Positions 8,283 through 16,992 of a stretch of 64,000 nt of DNA are shown piece after piece. The translations under genes were made by a program, and so were the position numbers. The stretch is from Marinobacterium profundum (GTDB lineage Bacteria > Pseudomonadota > Gammaproteobacteria > Pseudomonadales > Balneatricaceae), in the NCBI RefSeq assembly GCF_001528745.1, contig NZ_BCNS01000104.1, forward strand, positions 26,952 to 90,951, written 5' to 3'. Numbering within the stretch: position 1 is the stretch's first letter; every line of letters starts with the position of its first letter. The notes below the pieces were generated by a model. That model saw only the letters and a list, made by a program, of their open reading frames with translations, did not search any database and had not been told where the DNA came from.

Positions 8283-9191
8283 ATGGACATTGAAGGCATA
8301 CGGCTCTTTGTACTGGCCGCAGATATGCTCAATATCAGTGCTGCGGGGCGTCGCCTCGGGCTGGCACCGGCTGTCGCCAGCGCACGGTTGTCAAAGCTGG
8401 AGACCCAGGTCGGAGCCGACCTGCTGCACCGCTCCACCCGCAAGGTATCCCTGTCCATGGAGGGCGCTGAATTCCTGCCCTTTGCCCGGGAAATTCTGGC
8501 GCAGGAAAGCGCAGCACGGGCGGCCCTCGGGCATGGCAGAGCCGACATTACGGGTACCCTGCGCTTTGCGGCATCCAGCACCTTTGCACAGCTGTTCATC
8601 GCCCCCATTCTGCCGGAGTTTCTCGAACGTCACCCTGGCATAAACCTGGAGCTGAAACTGTCCGATACCCAGACGAACCTGATTGAAGGCGGATTCGATC
8701 TGACTCTGCGCAACTACGCCATTGAGGACAGTGGCCTCAGAGCCAGAAAACTGGCCGACGACAAACGCATTCTTTGCGCCTCTCCAGCATACCTGGCACG
8801 CCATGGCATACCCCGAACGCCGGATGACCTGGCTGACCATCAGATGCTGGTATTCAGGGAGGGAGCTGCGAAAAAACTCTCGCACCTGGAGGGCGGGCCC
8901 GCGGGCACCTTCCCGCCCACGGGTGCCAAAAGCCGCGTCAGTTGCGATGACGGCACCAGCATGAGGATTGCGACCCAGGCGGGCGTTGGCATTTCCATGA
9001 ATGCCTACTGGAGCGTCTATAAGGAAATAGGGGACGGGTCTCTTGTACGGGTACTGCCTGACTACGAAATCGAGGACCAGTCTGCAATCTGGCTCGTCTA
9101 CCCGAAATCAAACGTGCTGACGGCCAAAGTCCGGGTCTTTATCGACTTTCTGATAGAAAAAATTGGAGACTCACCTGCCTGGGAGAAATAG
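8283..9191 (+). CDS. LysR-family transcriptional regulator
   Basis: 302 residues, normal LysR length. The N-terminal helix-turn-helix (ISAAGRRLGLAPAVASARLSKLE, residues 19-41) is followed by a linker helix and a two-lobed effector domain from about residue 90, with the EGGFDLTLRNY and GISMNAYW segments typical of the DsdC/GcvA-like subgroup that keeps the FDL(T/A)xR motif. It probably controls a neighbouring gene, most likely the quinone oxidoreductase downstream on the same strand, or itself through the inverted repeat in its leader. The effector is unknown. It directly follows the marR remnant. Confidence 0.9.
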   Translation: MDIEGIRLFVLAADMLNISAAGRRLGLAPAVASARLSKLETQVGADLLHRSTRKVSLSMEGAEFLPFAREILAQESAARAALGHGRADITGTLRFAASSTFAQLFIAPILPEFLERHPGINLELKLSDTQTNLIEGGFDLTLRNYAIEDSGLRARKLADDKRILCASPAYLARHGIPRTPDDLADHQMLVFREGAAKKLSHLEGGPAGTFPPTGAKSRVSCDDGTSMRIATQAGVGISMNAYWSVYKEIGDGSLVRVLPDYEIEDQSAIWLVYPKSNVLTAKVRVFIDFLIEKIGDSPAWEK

Positions 9192-9538
9192 CGCCAGGGA
9201 GCTGGATCTGCGGCCAAGCCCGGCATTGCGGGCACGGGCACAGCCTGTCCGCGGCAAGAAAGGGCAACACGAACGCCAGCCCTTTCTTGCCACGCCACTG
9301 ATCACCTCGTCACACCAAGCCATTCCGAGCCTGCCTTTCGCCACCTAAAAGCACTGCCCTACTGCCTCCGGCCCCCAGAGCACAAAGCGCCCCATCAGGA
9401 CCTTTTGCGGCCCAGGGTTACCTGGTCGCACAACATTATATAGAAAAACAGAAAACTGATTCGTAATACGTGGCGTTTATATCCTCCCGGAACTCTATAT
9501 ATTTGAAGGCACACCAACCCCACATCCGGAGAGTCCCG
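9192..9538. other. Intergenic region between LysR gene and oxidoreductase
   Basis: Contains a perfect 13-bp hairpin at 9253-9291 and, at its right end, an AT-rich stretch that is the likely promoter of the oxidoreductase. No gene seen. Confidence 0.5.
9253..9291. terminator. Perfect 13-bp hairpin after LysR gene
   Basis: GGCAAGAAAGGGC and GCCCTTTCTTGCC arms separated by 13 nt. There is no T-run on either strand, so termination is only a guess; it could equally protect the mRNA end. Confidence 0.4.
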
Positions 9539-10528
9539 ATGAAAGCCATGATCCTGAACGAGTACGGCGACAATGCCGAATTTACGTTAACCGAACTGGC
9601 CCAGCCCGCAGTCAAGGCTGGCCACGTCGTCGTGCGCGTTGCGGCCACCAGTGTGAATACGATCGACACCATGATTCGCCAGCTGGGTCAGGAAAACCTG
9701 CCGCTATCACCGAACCTTCCGGCGGTGCTGGGCATGGACTTTGCCGGTACCGTTGAGACGGTCGGCGAAGGCGTTACCCAGTTCGCACCGGGTGATGAAG
9801 TCTATGGTTGCGCCGGAGGCCTGGCCGACCTGCAGGGTACACTGGCCCAGTACATGCTGGCCGATGCCAAGCTGATTGCCCACAAGCCCAAAAGCCTGTC
9901 GATGCGCGAAGCGGCCGCGCTGCCGATGGTAGGCATCACAGCCTATGAAGGCTTGCAGCGCGTAAATGTCCAGGCCGGCCAAAACGTTCTGGTGCACGGC
10001 GGTACCGGCGGCGTCGGCCATGTCGCCGTGCAGCTGGCCCGGCATTTTGGCGCCAGCGTCTATGCCACAGGTACCGGCGACCAGCAGATAAGTATCATCG
10101 AACAGTACGGCGCCACCGCCATCGATTACCGCAAAGCGACTGTCGCCGATTATGTCGCCCAGTACACCAACGGCGCCGGTTTCGAGGTCATTTTTGATTC
10201 GGTTGGCGGCCCCAACCTGACCAATTCATTCGAAGCGGCGGCATTGAATGGCAACATCACCACGACCCTGGCCATGACTGAGCTGGATCTGACGCCGGCG
10301 CACTTGAAAGGCCTGTCACTGCACATCATCTTCATGCTGATCCCCATGCTGCACAATCACAAGCGTGAAGCGCACGGCGCCATCCTGGCGAAGCTGAGCG
10401 AGATTGTGGATGCAGGAGGCCTGAAACCCCTGCTGGATGACAAGCGCTTTGGCCTTACGGAAGTTGGCGATGCCTATGCGCGCCTTGGCAGCGGACAAGC
10501 CATTGGCAAGGTGGTGGTCGAAATTTAA
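9539..10528 (+). CDS. NADPH:quinone oxidoreductase, zinc-independent MDR family
   Basis: I place the start at 9539, where GGAGAG lies 6 nt upstream; an upstream in-frame codon at 9470 would add 23 residues unlike the family. The 329-residue product has the GroES-like N-terminal domain (PAVLGMDFAGTV, DEVYGCAGG) and a Rossmann domain with VLVHGGTGGVGHVAVQLA, the NADPH-binding motif of zeta-crystallin-type quinone reductases. No structural or catalytic zinc cysteines are seen. It likely reduces quinones or other enones in the cytoplasm using NADPH. The LysR gene upstream is the likely regulator. Hairpin at 10564-10592 may end its transcript. Confidence 0.88.
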   Translation: MKAMILNEYGDNAEFTLTELAQPAVKAGHVVVRVAATSVNTIDTMIRQLGQENLPLSPNLPAVLGMDFAGTVETVGEGVTQFAPGDEVYGCAGGLADLQGTLAQYMLADAKLIAHKPKSLSMREAAALPMVGITAYEGLQRVNVQAGQNVLVHGGTGGVGHVAVQLARHFGASVYATGTGDQQISIIEQYGATAIDYRKATVADYVAQYTNGAGFEVIFDSVGGPNLTNSFEAAALNGNITTTLAMTELDLTPAHLKGLSLHIIFMLIPMLHNHKREAHGAILAKLSEIVDAGGLKPLLDDKRFGLTEVGDAYARLGSGQAIGKVVVEI

Positions 10529-10563
10529 TCGGCCTGCGGACACCGAACAGAAATCCACAGAAA

Positions 10564-10592
10564 CAGGGACGCCGGTCATTGCGGCGCCCCTG
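10564..10592 (+). terminator. Hairpin after quinone oxidoreductase
   Basis: CAGGGACGCCG pairs with CGGCGCCCCTG with one mismatch and a 7-nt loop. It lies 36 bp past the stop. No clear T-run follows, so it is a weak or rho-assisted end. Confidence 0.4.
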
Positions 10593-10621
10593 CTCGTGAT
10601 CAACCAGCACTGAACGGTGCT

Positions 10622-10867
10622 CTAGCAACCTGTCGGACTTGGCCGATCGTAGCGAGGGAAAGGCCGTTTAGAGGCAGTTTTTGAGCTCTTTTGAGGCAAT
10701 CAATCGGCAGGATAGCCGATTTACACAGTGTAAGCTGCCCACCGGGCAAGCTACAGGGATGTAGCTTGTGAATAGTGGTTCTATTAAAAAGCACGAAAAT
10801 GACCCCTCTTTGTTAAAGAGAGGGGCTTTTCCGCAGTAGATCAGTGGTAAGTCCGACAGGCTGCTAG
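10622..10867. mobile_element. MITE-like element with 19-bp terminal inverted repeats
   Basis: CTAGCAACCTGTCGGACTT at the left end and the reverse complement CTAGCAGCCTGTCGGACTT at the right end match at 18 of 19 positions. The 246-bp interior has no transposase gene. It carries a small hairpin near 10803-10826 (CCCCTCT/AGAGGGG) followed by CTTTT. A second copy of one end, with about 40 bp of the interior, lies at 53326-53365, showing the sequence is dispersed. No target-site duplication is obvious, so this may be a deleted insertion-sequence copy moved by a transposase elsewhere in the genome. Confidence 0.7.
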
Positions 10868-10936
10868 GTTTCTCTCCTGCCCTTCGCGTCCGCCTGCACA
10901 ACAGCCCTGCCGGCCAATCGAAACTCAAGGTGAAAC

Positions 10937-12313
10937 ATGACGCTATCTTCGGCTTCACTCGGCAGGCAACTCTGTCGCATGACCTGGCCAATGTTGATAG
11001 GGCTGCTCTCTATTCTGAGTTGCCAGTTGGTAGACAGTGCCTTCATCGGCCAGCTGGGTGTAAAGCCCCTGGCAGCGGTCAGCTTTTCCATCCCCGTTTA
11101 CCAGCTGGTAATCGGTTTCCAGGTTGGGCTGGGGATTGCCACTACTGCGATTATCTCGACCGAAAACGGCGCCCGAAATAACCGCTACGCCCGGGAGTTT
11201 GGCGTACTGGTGATCGGAACCGGTTTGGTCCTGGTGGCCATTATCGGCGTTCTGCTGTGGTGTTTTCAGGAAACCCTGGTGGCACTACTGGGAGCCACTC
11301 CGGAGATCTATCCGCTGATTCGCGCCTACTGGTTCCCCTGGCTCATCAGCTGCTGGCTGGGGGCCATGCTGCACATCGGATACAGCCTGTTCCGTGCCCA
11401 CGGGGAAACCTATGCACCGGGAATGGTGATGGTGCTAACCAGCATCATCAACGTCGCTCTTGATCCGCTGTTCATCTTCACCTTCCAGTGGGGCCTGGCT
11501 GGCGCGGCCTGGGCAACCTCTGCTGCCTTTGCCGCCGGAAACGCCATTCTGTTTTACCGGCTATGGAGAAAACGCCTGGTCCGCTGGCCCGCAGTACCGG
11601 CGCAGCAGATCGCCCGACTGAAACGCCTGTTGAACTTTATGGCACCGGTCACCCTGAGCCAATTCATTCCGCCGCTGGCGGCGATGCTGGCAACAGCGGT
11701 AGTTGCCAGTCATGGCGACACTGCCATTGCCGCCTGGGGACTGGGCGTCCGGCTTGAGTTTTTCTCCCTGATCATCGTGCTGGCGCTAACGATGGCGATG
11801 CCGCCCATCATTGGCAGCCTGCGCGGCAGTGGCGATCTGGACCACATCCTGAAGCTGGTCAGCATGGCGGTCAGGATTGTCCTCCTGTGGCAACTGGCGG
11901 TTGCCGCACTGCTGTTCGCAGGGGCAGACGCGCTGGCCGGCCTGCTGACGCGCGACCGGCATACGGCAGCCATTTTGAGCGAGTTTCTCTGGCTGGTGCC
12001 GATGAGTTTCGGTGCGCTTGGGACCTGCATGATCGTGGTGTCAGTCTGCAGCGCCGTGGGTGCGCCCAGGCTGGCCCTGGCGGTTTCCGCTTTGCGACTG
12101 TTCGGCTGCTACCTGCCGCTGCTGTGGATAGGCTCCGAGCTGGCCGGCCTGACAGGACTTTTTGCAGGTGTGCTCGCCGGCAACCTGCTCGCCGGCGCGA
12201 TGAGCTGGAGTCTTTATGGAAAATTACGCACAAGCCTGGAGTCCCAGCATTCCCGCGCCCTGCATGGCAAATGCCGGAAGCAGGCCTTGTTAAAACTAGC
12301 CCCGCAATACTGA
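10937..12313 (+). CDS. MATE-family multidrug/sodium antiporter
   Basis: 458 residues with about twelve hydrophobic segments in two similar halves. The opening MTWPMLIGLLS ... LVDSAFIGQLGVKPLAAVS is typical of NorM-type MATE proteins, as is the pattern VLTSIINVALDPLFIF at about residues 155-180. Such proteins export cationic drugs or metabolites across the inner membrane in exchange for sodium or protons. A weak ribosome-binding site (AAGGTG) lies before the start. It stands alone on the plus strand just after the MITE-like element and faces the codB gene, so regulation by a neighbour is not evident. The substrate cannot be read from sequence. Confidence 0.9.
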   Translation: MTLSSASLGRQLCRMTWPMLIGLLSILSCQLVDSAFIGQLGVKPLAAVSFSIPVYQLVIGFQVGLGIATTAIISTENGARNNRYAREFGVLVIGTGLVLVAIIGVLLWCFQETLVALLGATPEIYPLIRAYWFPWLISCWLGAMLHIGYSLFRAHGETYAPGMVMVLTSIINVALDPLFIFTFQWGLAGAAWATSAAFAAGNAILFYRLWRKRLVRWPAVPAQQIARLKRLLNFMAPVTLSQFIPPLAAMLATAVVASHGDTAIAAWGLGVRLEFFSLIIVLALTMAMPPIIGSLRGSGDLDHILKLVSMAVRIVLLWQLAVAALLFAGADALAGLLTRDRHTAAILSEFLWLVPMSFGALGTCMIVVSVCSAVGAPRLALAVSALRLFGCYLPLLWIGSELAGLTGLFAGVLAGNLLAGAMSWSLYGKLRTSLESQHSRALHGKCRKQALLKLAPQY

Positions 12314-12552
12314 ACGGCCAGCTGAAAGCACACGGGATTCAAACACGCAAAAGCGCCCCCGGTGCGCGGAATCTCAGCCGGTTGCCCGGGATAAACCCAG
12401 GCAGGCAATGCACCAGGCTCGTCATGCTACAGTGCCAGGGCAGCCCTGGCACAGCTCACGAACGCAGAAAGCTCCTTTTTAGAAAACGCCAATACGCTTA
12501 ACTCTCAATCCTCCCCTACACCCTGGGTGAGCATGGTGCTTTCAGGCGCCCT

Positions 12553-13857
12553 TTATCGACTGGCCGCCTGGCTCAGGGCCACCCCATCTTTGCGATAGAT
12601 CAGTTTGTAAAACAGCACATAAGCGAGCATGGCGGTAATAATCGCATTCAGCGGGGCTATGCTGAAGATACCGTCCGCTGGCGAGATCACAGACACACAG
12701 ATGGCCGTGGCCCAGGCGGCCATCGCGGCCCAGTTGATATGCTTGAAGGCGTGTTTTGCCGGGTCCGGGTACCGGGTTTTGCAGCGCAGGTAGAAGTCGC
12801 TAATGATGATGCCGCCAATCGGTGGCAGAGACACACTCAGGAACACCAGCCAGCTGACGAAATTGTTGTACAGGAAATCCGCCAGAATGGTGCCCACGGC
12901 GCCGCCCGCCAGCACCAGATGCACCCGTTTCAGGCCGGTGATATTGGTCAGCCCCAGACCTGCGGCGTAAAGCGCGTTGTCATTGGTGGTCCAGATATTC
13001 AGCACCAGCAATGCGATGCCGGCGCCCAGCAGGCCCTGCTGTGCCAGCACTTCGGCGATATCGGACATGCCCGTAGCTGTTGCTCCCACGGCGCCAAAGA
13101 TAAACATCAGGCTGTTACCGAAGGTGAAGCCGATAATGGTCGCGATCACGCCGACGCGCCGCGTTCTGGCATAGCGCACAAAATCCGGCGTCAGGGTTGC
13201 GCCACTGATAAAGGACCCGACTGCCAGCGCAATACCCACCGCCATGCTCATGTTCTCCACCGGATTCAGGTTCATCAGCGTATCGAGCCCCCCTTCAGTA
13301 TCGGAAATCGCCGTGGCAACGGAGGTAAAGCCGAGAATCAGGATGGCGGGCACAGCAATGGCGCTAAGCCATTCGATCGCCTTGAACCCCACCACAACGG
13401 TGTAGGTCATCACTATGCCGCCGCCCAGGATCAGTGGCAGGTTGGGAATATCCATAAACTTGTTGATGGGATAGGCGAACATCGCTACACCCACGCCAAA
13501 CCAGCCGATCTGGGTAATCGCCAGCATCATTGATGGCAGCTTGGAGCCGAAAGTGCCAAAGGCGTACCTGGAAAGAATATGGGTGGAGAGATTGGTTTTC
13601 GCCGCCGCATATCCCAGCAGCGCGCCATAGCCCCCCAGTATCAGATTGCCGGCCAGGATGACGATAATCAGATCCGGCCAGAGTTTAAAACCCTGCCCCA
13701 GGGTTCCGCCGGTCCACATGCTGGCGGCGAAAAAGGTAAAGCCCAGCATCACCGCCGACATGGACAGCAAGCCGCGACGTGCGTTTTCGGGGACCGGGGT
13801 TAATGCATAGTCATCATGTTCAGCAGCATAGTTTTTATTTTCTTGCTGTTCAGACAT
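12553..13857 (-). CDS. codB: Cytosine permease (NCS1 family)
   Basis: I start at 13857 (MSEQQENK), 7 nt after AGGAGA; a longer frame to 13890 has no such site. 434 residues with twelve predicted membrane helices. Signature parts of the nucleobase:cation symporter-1 family are seen: NARRGLLSMSAVMLGFTFF near residue 25, and TNLSTHILSRYAFG near residue 85. CodB brings cytosine into the cell with a cation. The cytosine deaminase gene lies immediately upstream on the same strand with a 135-bp gap, so the order is codA-codB, reverse of E. coli. A 5'-truncated relative lies at 7740-7974. Confidence 0.9.
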   Translation of the reverse strand: MSEQQENKNYAAEHDDYALTPVPENARRGLLSMSAVMLGFTFFAASMWTGGTLGQGFKLWPDLIIVILAGNLILGGYGALLGYAAAKTNLSTHILSRYAFGTFGSKLPSMMLAITQIGWFGVGVAMFAYPINKFMDIPNLPLILGGGIVMTYTVVVGFKAIEWLSAIAVPAILILGFTSVATAISDTEGGLDTLMNLNPVENMSMAVGIALAVGSFISGATLTPDFVRYARTRRVGVIATIIGFTFGNSLMFIFGAVGATATGMSDIAEVLAQQGLLGAGIALLVLNIWTTNDNALYAAGLGLTNITGLKRVHLVLAGGAVGTILADFLYNNFVSWLVFLSVSLPPIGGIIISDFYLRCKTRYPDPAKHAFKHINWAAMAAWATAICVSVISPADGIFSIAPLNAIITAMLAYVLFYKLIYRKDGVALSQAASR

Positions 13858-13992
13858 TGGAATGTCTCCTGTTGGGATAATGGGCGCCATCGGTTAGTAC
13901 CGACGGCGCCTCGGGTGTGATAATTACTCGTCTTTAAATAGAGTTCGCTGATAGATACGGTTAATCATTCGATAAACGCAGAGAGCCGGCGG

Positions 13993-15273
13993 CTAAAACA
14001 AGCCTCTAGAAAAACTGACGTCAGCCGGCCCCTCATTCAGTACCACCTGGGTGCGGGTCGGCGGCGTTTTAGCAATCACTTCGCCACCACGGATCACAAA
14101 CAGCCGCGCGGGCCTCAGCTGCAGCGCCTCGACCACACTGCTGGCCTGCAGAATCACCATATCAGCGGGCTTGCCCACCTCCAGGCCGTAATCATCCAGC
14201 CCCAGCACCTGGGCGCCGTTTGTGGTCACGGCCCCATAGGCCTGCTGCATCTGTTTTAGCCCCGTCATCTGAGCCACGTGAGCGCCCATATGGGCCACAT
14301 CCAGCATGTCGTGGGTGCCGTAGCTGTACCAGGGATCCATCACGCAATCGTGGCCGAAGGCGACGTTAATCCCCGCCGCCAGCATTTCCGGCACTCGGGT
14401 CATGCCACGGCGTTTGGGGTAAGTGTCGTGACGCCCTTGCAGGGTGATATTGATCAGCGGGTTGGCAACCGCGTGCACACCGGCTTCGCGTATCAGCGGC
14501 AACAGCTTGCTGACGTAGTAGTTATCCATGGAGTGCATCGAGGTTAGATGGGAGCCACAGACCCGCCCGTTCAGCCCCAGGCGCTGCGTTTCTGCAGCCA
14601 ACACTTCTATGTGTCGCGACAGCGGATCGTCCGATTCATCGCAATGCATATCGACCCGCAACCCGCGGCGTTCGGCGATCTCGCACAGCGCCCGGATGGA
14701 GGCGGAGCCGTCTGCCATGGTGCGCTCAAAATGGGGAATGCCGCCCACCACATCGACGCCTTTGTCCAGCGCCCGCAGCAGGTTTTCATGGGAGCGCGGG
14801 TAACGGTAGTAACCATCCTGGGGGAAAGCCACCAGCTGCAGGTCTATGTAGGGTTTCATCTGCTGGCGCACTTCCAGCAGGGCCTCCACCGCCAGCAGGC
14901 GGTCGTCACAGATATCCACATGGCTGCGAATGGCCAGAGTGCCGCGGGCGATGGACCAGCGGCACATCTCCAGCGCCCGCGCCTTGACGGCCTCCACGGT
15001 GAGATCCGGCTTGAGTTCGCCCCAGATGGCGATACCCTCAAGCAGGGTGCCGCTGGTGTTCAGCCGCGGCTGACCCAGGCTCAGGGCTGAATCCATATGA
15101 AAGTGGCTGTCTACAAAGGGCGGCGATGCCAGCTGACCCTGGCCATCAATCTCGATGCTGGCCGACGCCTGGATGCCAGACGCCATGTCGACAATACGCT
15201 TGTCCTTGATGGCAATATCAATGCCCTTGCTACCATCGGGCAAGTTCACATTACGCACGAGCATATCCAGCAT
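13993..15273 (-). CDS. codA: Cytosine deaminase-like amidohydrolase
   Basis: 426 residues, same length class as E. coli CodA and alignable along its whole length. Metal ligands are His57 and His59 (DSHFHMD), His210 (MHCDE), and Asp309 (FGHDCVMDPWY); the general base Glu213 and His242 (SHLTSMHS) are present. The residue after the metal-binding Asp is Cys310, where E. coli has a second Asp (Asp314), a position known from engineering to change preference towards fluorocytosine. The enzyme should deaminate cytosine or a close relative to uracil and ammonium in the cytoplasm. The codB permease follows, supporting cytosine as substrate. A GAGGA motif precedes the start. Confidence 0.88.
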   Translation of the reverse strand: MLDMLVRNVNLPDGSKGIDIAIKDKRIVDMASGIQASASIEIDGQGQLASPPFVDSHFHMDSALSLGQPRLNTSGTLLEGIAIWGELKPDLTVEAVKARALEMCRWSIARGTLAIRSHVDICDDRLLAVEALLEVRQQMKPYIDLQLVAFPQDGYYRYPRSHENLLRALDKGVDVVGGIPHFERTMADGSASIRALCEIAERRGLRVDMHCDESDDPLSRHIEVLAAETQRLGLNGRVCGSHLTSMHSMDNYYVSKLLPLIREAGVHAVANPLINITLQGRHDTYPKRRGMTRVPEMLAAGINVAFGHDCVMDPWYSYGTHDMLDVAHMGAHVAQMTGLKQMQQAYGAVTTNGAQVLGLDDYGLEVGKPADMVILQASSVVEALQLRPARLFVIRGGEVIAKTPPTRTQVVLNEGPADVSFSRGLF

Positions 15274-15920
15274 GCTTGAATCCTCAGACTAAAATGAGCT
15301 TCGTTTAAATACGCGACCACAAACAGCCTTGAATATAAGGTCTGCCGACTGCCGCATTCAAACAATAAGATGGAGTCCGCCACTGTTGATGCATCGCCGG
15401 ATAAAGCCCAGGCAATATAAAATCAATGCAAAAAAGCGCAAAGGCAGACGAATAAGCAGGTGAAGGTGTGAGCGGAAAATCAGGCGTTAACGAGGGTAAA
15501 CAGCTTGGTTTGCTTCTGGTTGAACAGATAGATGGACAGCAAGGAGGGGGGAATAACGTGAAAATGTCGGCCGCGGGCTGCGCCGATGAAAGACAGGCTT
15601 TGCGTCATCAGGGCGTATAACAAGGTTATCAAGGCGAAGGGCTGCGTAAGCAGGGTCACTAAATGACAAGTGCCCGCAAGCAGTACCTGCAACCTCTGGA
15701 ATGAATGACGGCAGGAGGCATGATATTGCATCAGAATGCTCACCATGATCAGAACCTTTTATTATTGTATGCAGGCTGTGAGACCAGAAACATAGCAGCA
15801 TTTTTACCAGATGGTCAACCGCTATTGTCTCTGATCTGCCTCCGCCTTGCGTGAGCCGATATGACATCTGGCTGTCACGAATCTGTACCGGGCGCTGCCC
15901 AAGCGGCGCCCTGGAAGCTG
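15274..15920. other. Gene-free region between codA and yeiH
   Basis: The right end carries a GGGCGC/GCGCCC hairpin (about 15888-15911) that could end yeiH transcription; the left end holds the codA promoter region. The open frame at 15480-15746 lacks a ribosome-binding site and any family likeness. Nothing else was recognised. Confidence 0.45.
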
Positions 15921-16898
15921 TTAGCCGTAGAACAGCACATTCAGACCAAAACCGCCCACCATCAACACAATAAAGAGCACCAGCGACAGCCCCAGCGGTT
16001 TGATACCCGCCTGGCGGATGGTGGCCCAACGGGTTTTGATCCCCAGCGCCGCCATGGCGATGGCCAGACTTAGCTGAGATGCCAGCTGCAAGCCCTCCAG
16101 CACAATGGTTGGCAGGGTCAGCACGCTGTTCAGGGCCGCCGTGGCAATAAACCCGAAGACGAACCAGGGAATGGGCACCGGCCGGCGCTCACTGCTGCCG
16201 GCGGCGCGCTGGAAATAGAGGCTGCCCAGCACAATCACCACCGGGGCCAAGAGCATCACCCGGATCAGCTTGGCGACCACGGCATTCTGCATGGCCTCAC
16301 CGCCAATGGACTGGCCCGCCGCCACCGCCTGGGCCACTTCATGCACAGTGCTGCCGATATAAATACCGAACAGCGACGACTCCATACCAACGAAACTGTA
16401 AATCACCGGGTAGCTGAACATCGCCAGGGTGCCGAACAGCACCACCGTTGCCACCGCCACGGTCACGTCCTGCTCCTTGGCACGAATCACCGGTTCCGTC
16501 GCCATGATGGCGGCGGCGCCGCACACAGCGCTGCCGACCGAGGTCAATATGGCGATCTCCCGTGGCAGCCCGAACAGCCGAATACCGACAAAAATACCCA
16601 TCGACAGCACTACAGTGATCACGATCATGTCGAGCAGAATCGCCTGATAACCGACCGCCGCAATTTGCTGAAAACTGAGGTTGAAGCCAAACAAAATAAT
16701 GCCCAGGCGCAGCAGTTTTTGCTGGCTGAACGCAAGTACCGCAGCATCGCGCCCGCTACTCGCGGGCTTGGCAACATTGCCGTAGGTAATGCCCATCAGG
16801 ATCGCCAGCGGTAGCGCGCTGAGCCCGATGGCGCTGAACGACTCGGTTTGAGCCAGCGCTGTCGCGGCAATAGCGATAAGTAACAGTCGAATGAGCAT
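15921..16898 (-). CDS. yeiH: YeiH/UPF0324 family membrane transporter (putative sulfate/sulfite exporter)
   Basis: 325 residues, about ten membrane helices. The family signatures GSAVCGAAAIMATEP near residue 120 and IGSTVHEVAQAVAAG near 185 are present. UPF0324 proteins are annotated as putative sulfate exporters; direct transport evidence is limited. The gene is divergent from a LysR gene of the YeiE type with a 94-bp shared intergenic region, the arrangement known from enterics, where YeiE has been reported to sense sulfite. Taurine breakdown encoded later in this window releases sulfite, so a role in sulfite relief is a reasonable inference. A 3' fragment of a second copy lies at 736-1048. 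Confidence 0.88.
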   Translation of the reverse strand: MLIRLLLIAIAATALAQTESFSAIGLSALPLAILMGITYGNVAKPASSGRDAAVLAFSQQKLLRLGIILFGFNLSFQQIAAVGYQAILLDMIVITVVLSMGIFVGIRLFGLPREIAILTSVGSAVCGAAAIMATEPVIRAKEQDVTVAVATVVLFGTLAMFSYPVIYSFVGMESSLFGIYIGSTVHEVAQAVAAGQSIGGEAMQNAVVAKLIRVMLLAPVVIVLGSLYFQRAAGSSERRPVPIPWFVFGFIATAALNSVLTLPTIVLEGLQLASQLSLAIAMAALGIKTRWATIRQAGIKPLGLSLVLFIVLMVGGFGLNVLFYG

Positions 16899-16947
16899 GG
16901 CCTGGTCCCCTTATTCCAATTAAGGAGGACTTTATAATCGCCAATAC

Positions 16948-16973
16948 TGTAAGTATATTGGATTGTACTTACA
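16948..16973. promoter_or_regulatory. Candidate YeiE operator between yeiH and yeiE
   Basis: TGTAAGT and ACTTACA form a perfect 7-bp inverted repeat with a 12-bp spacer, in the middle of the divergent region. Spacing and position fit a LysR regulator binding site (inference). Confidence 0.5.
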
Positions 16974-16992
16974 TATAACTTAAGAAAAACCG

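Noticed and set aside
10600..10794. Short frames inside the MITE-like element as a transposase
   Set aside because: Too short, no DDE motif, and they cross the terminal repeats.
15480..15746. 88-codon minus-strand frame between codA and yeiH
   Set aside because: No ribosome-binding site, no likeness to any family.
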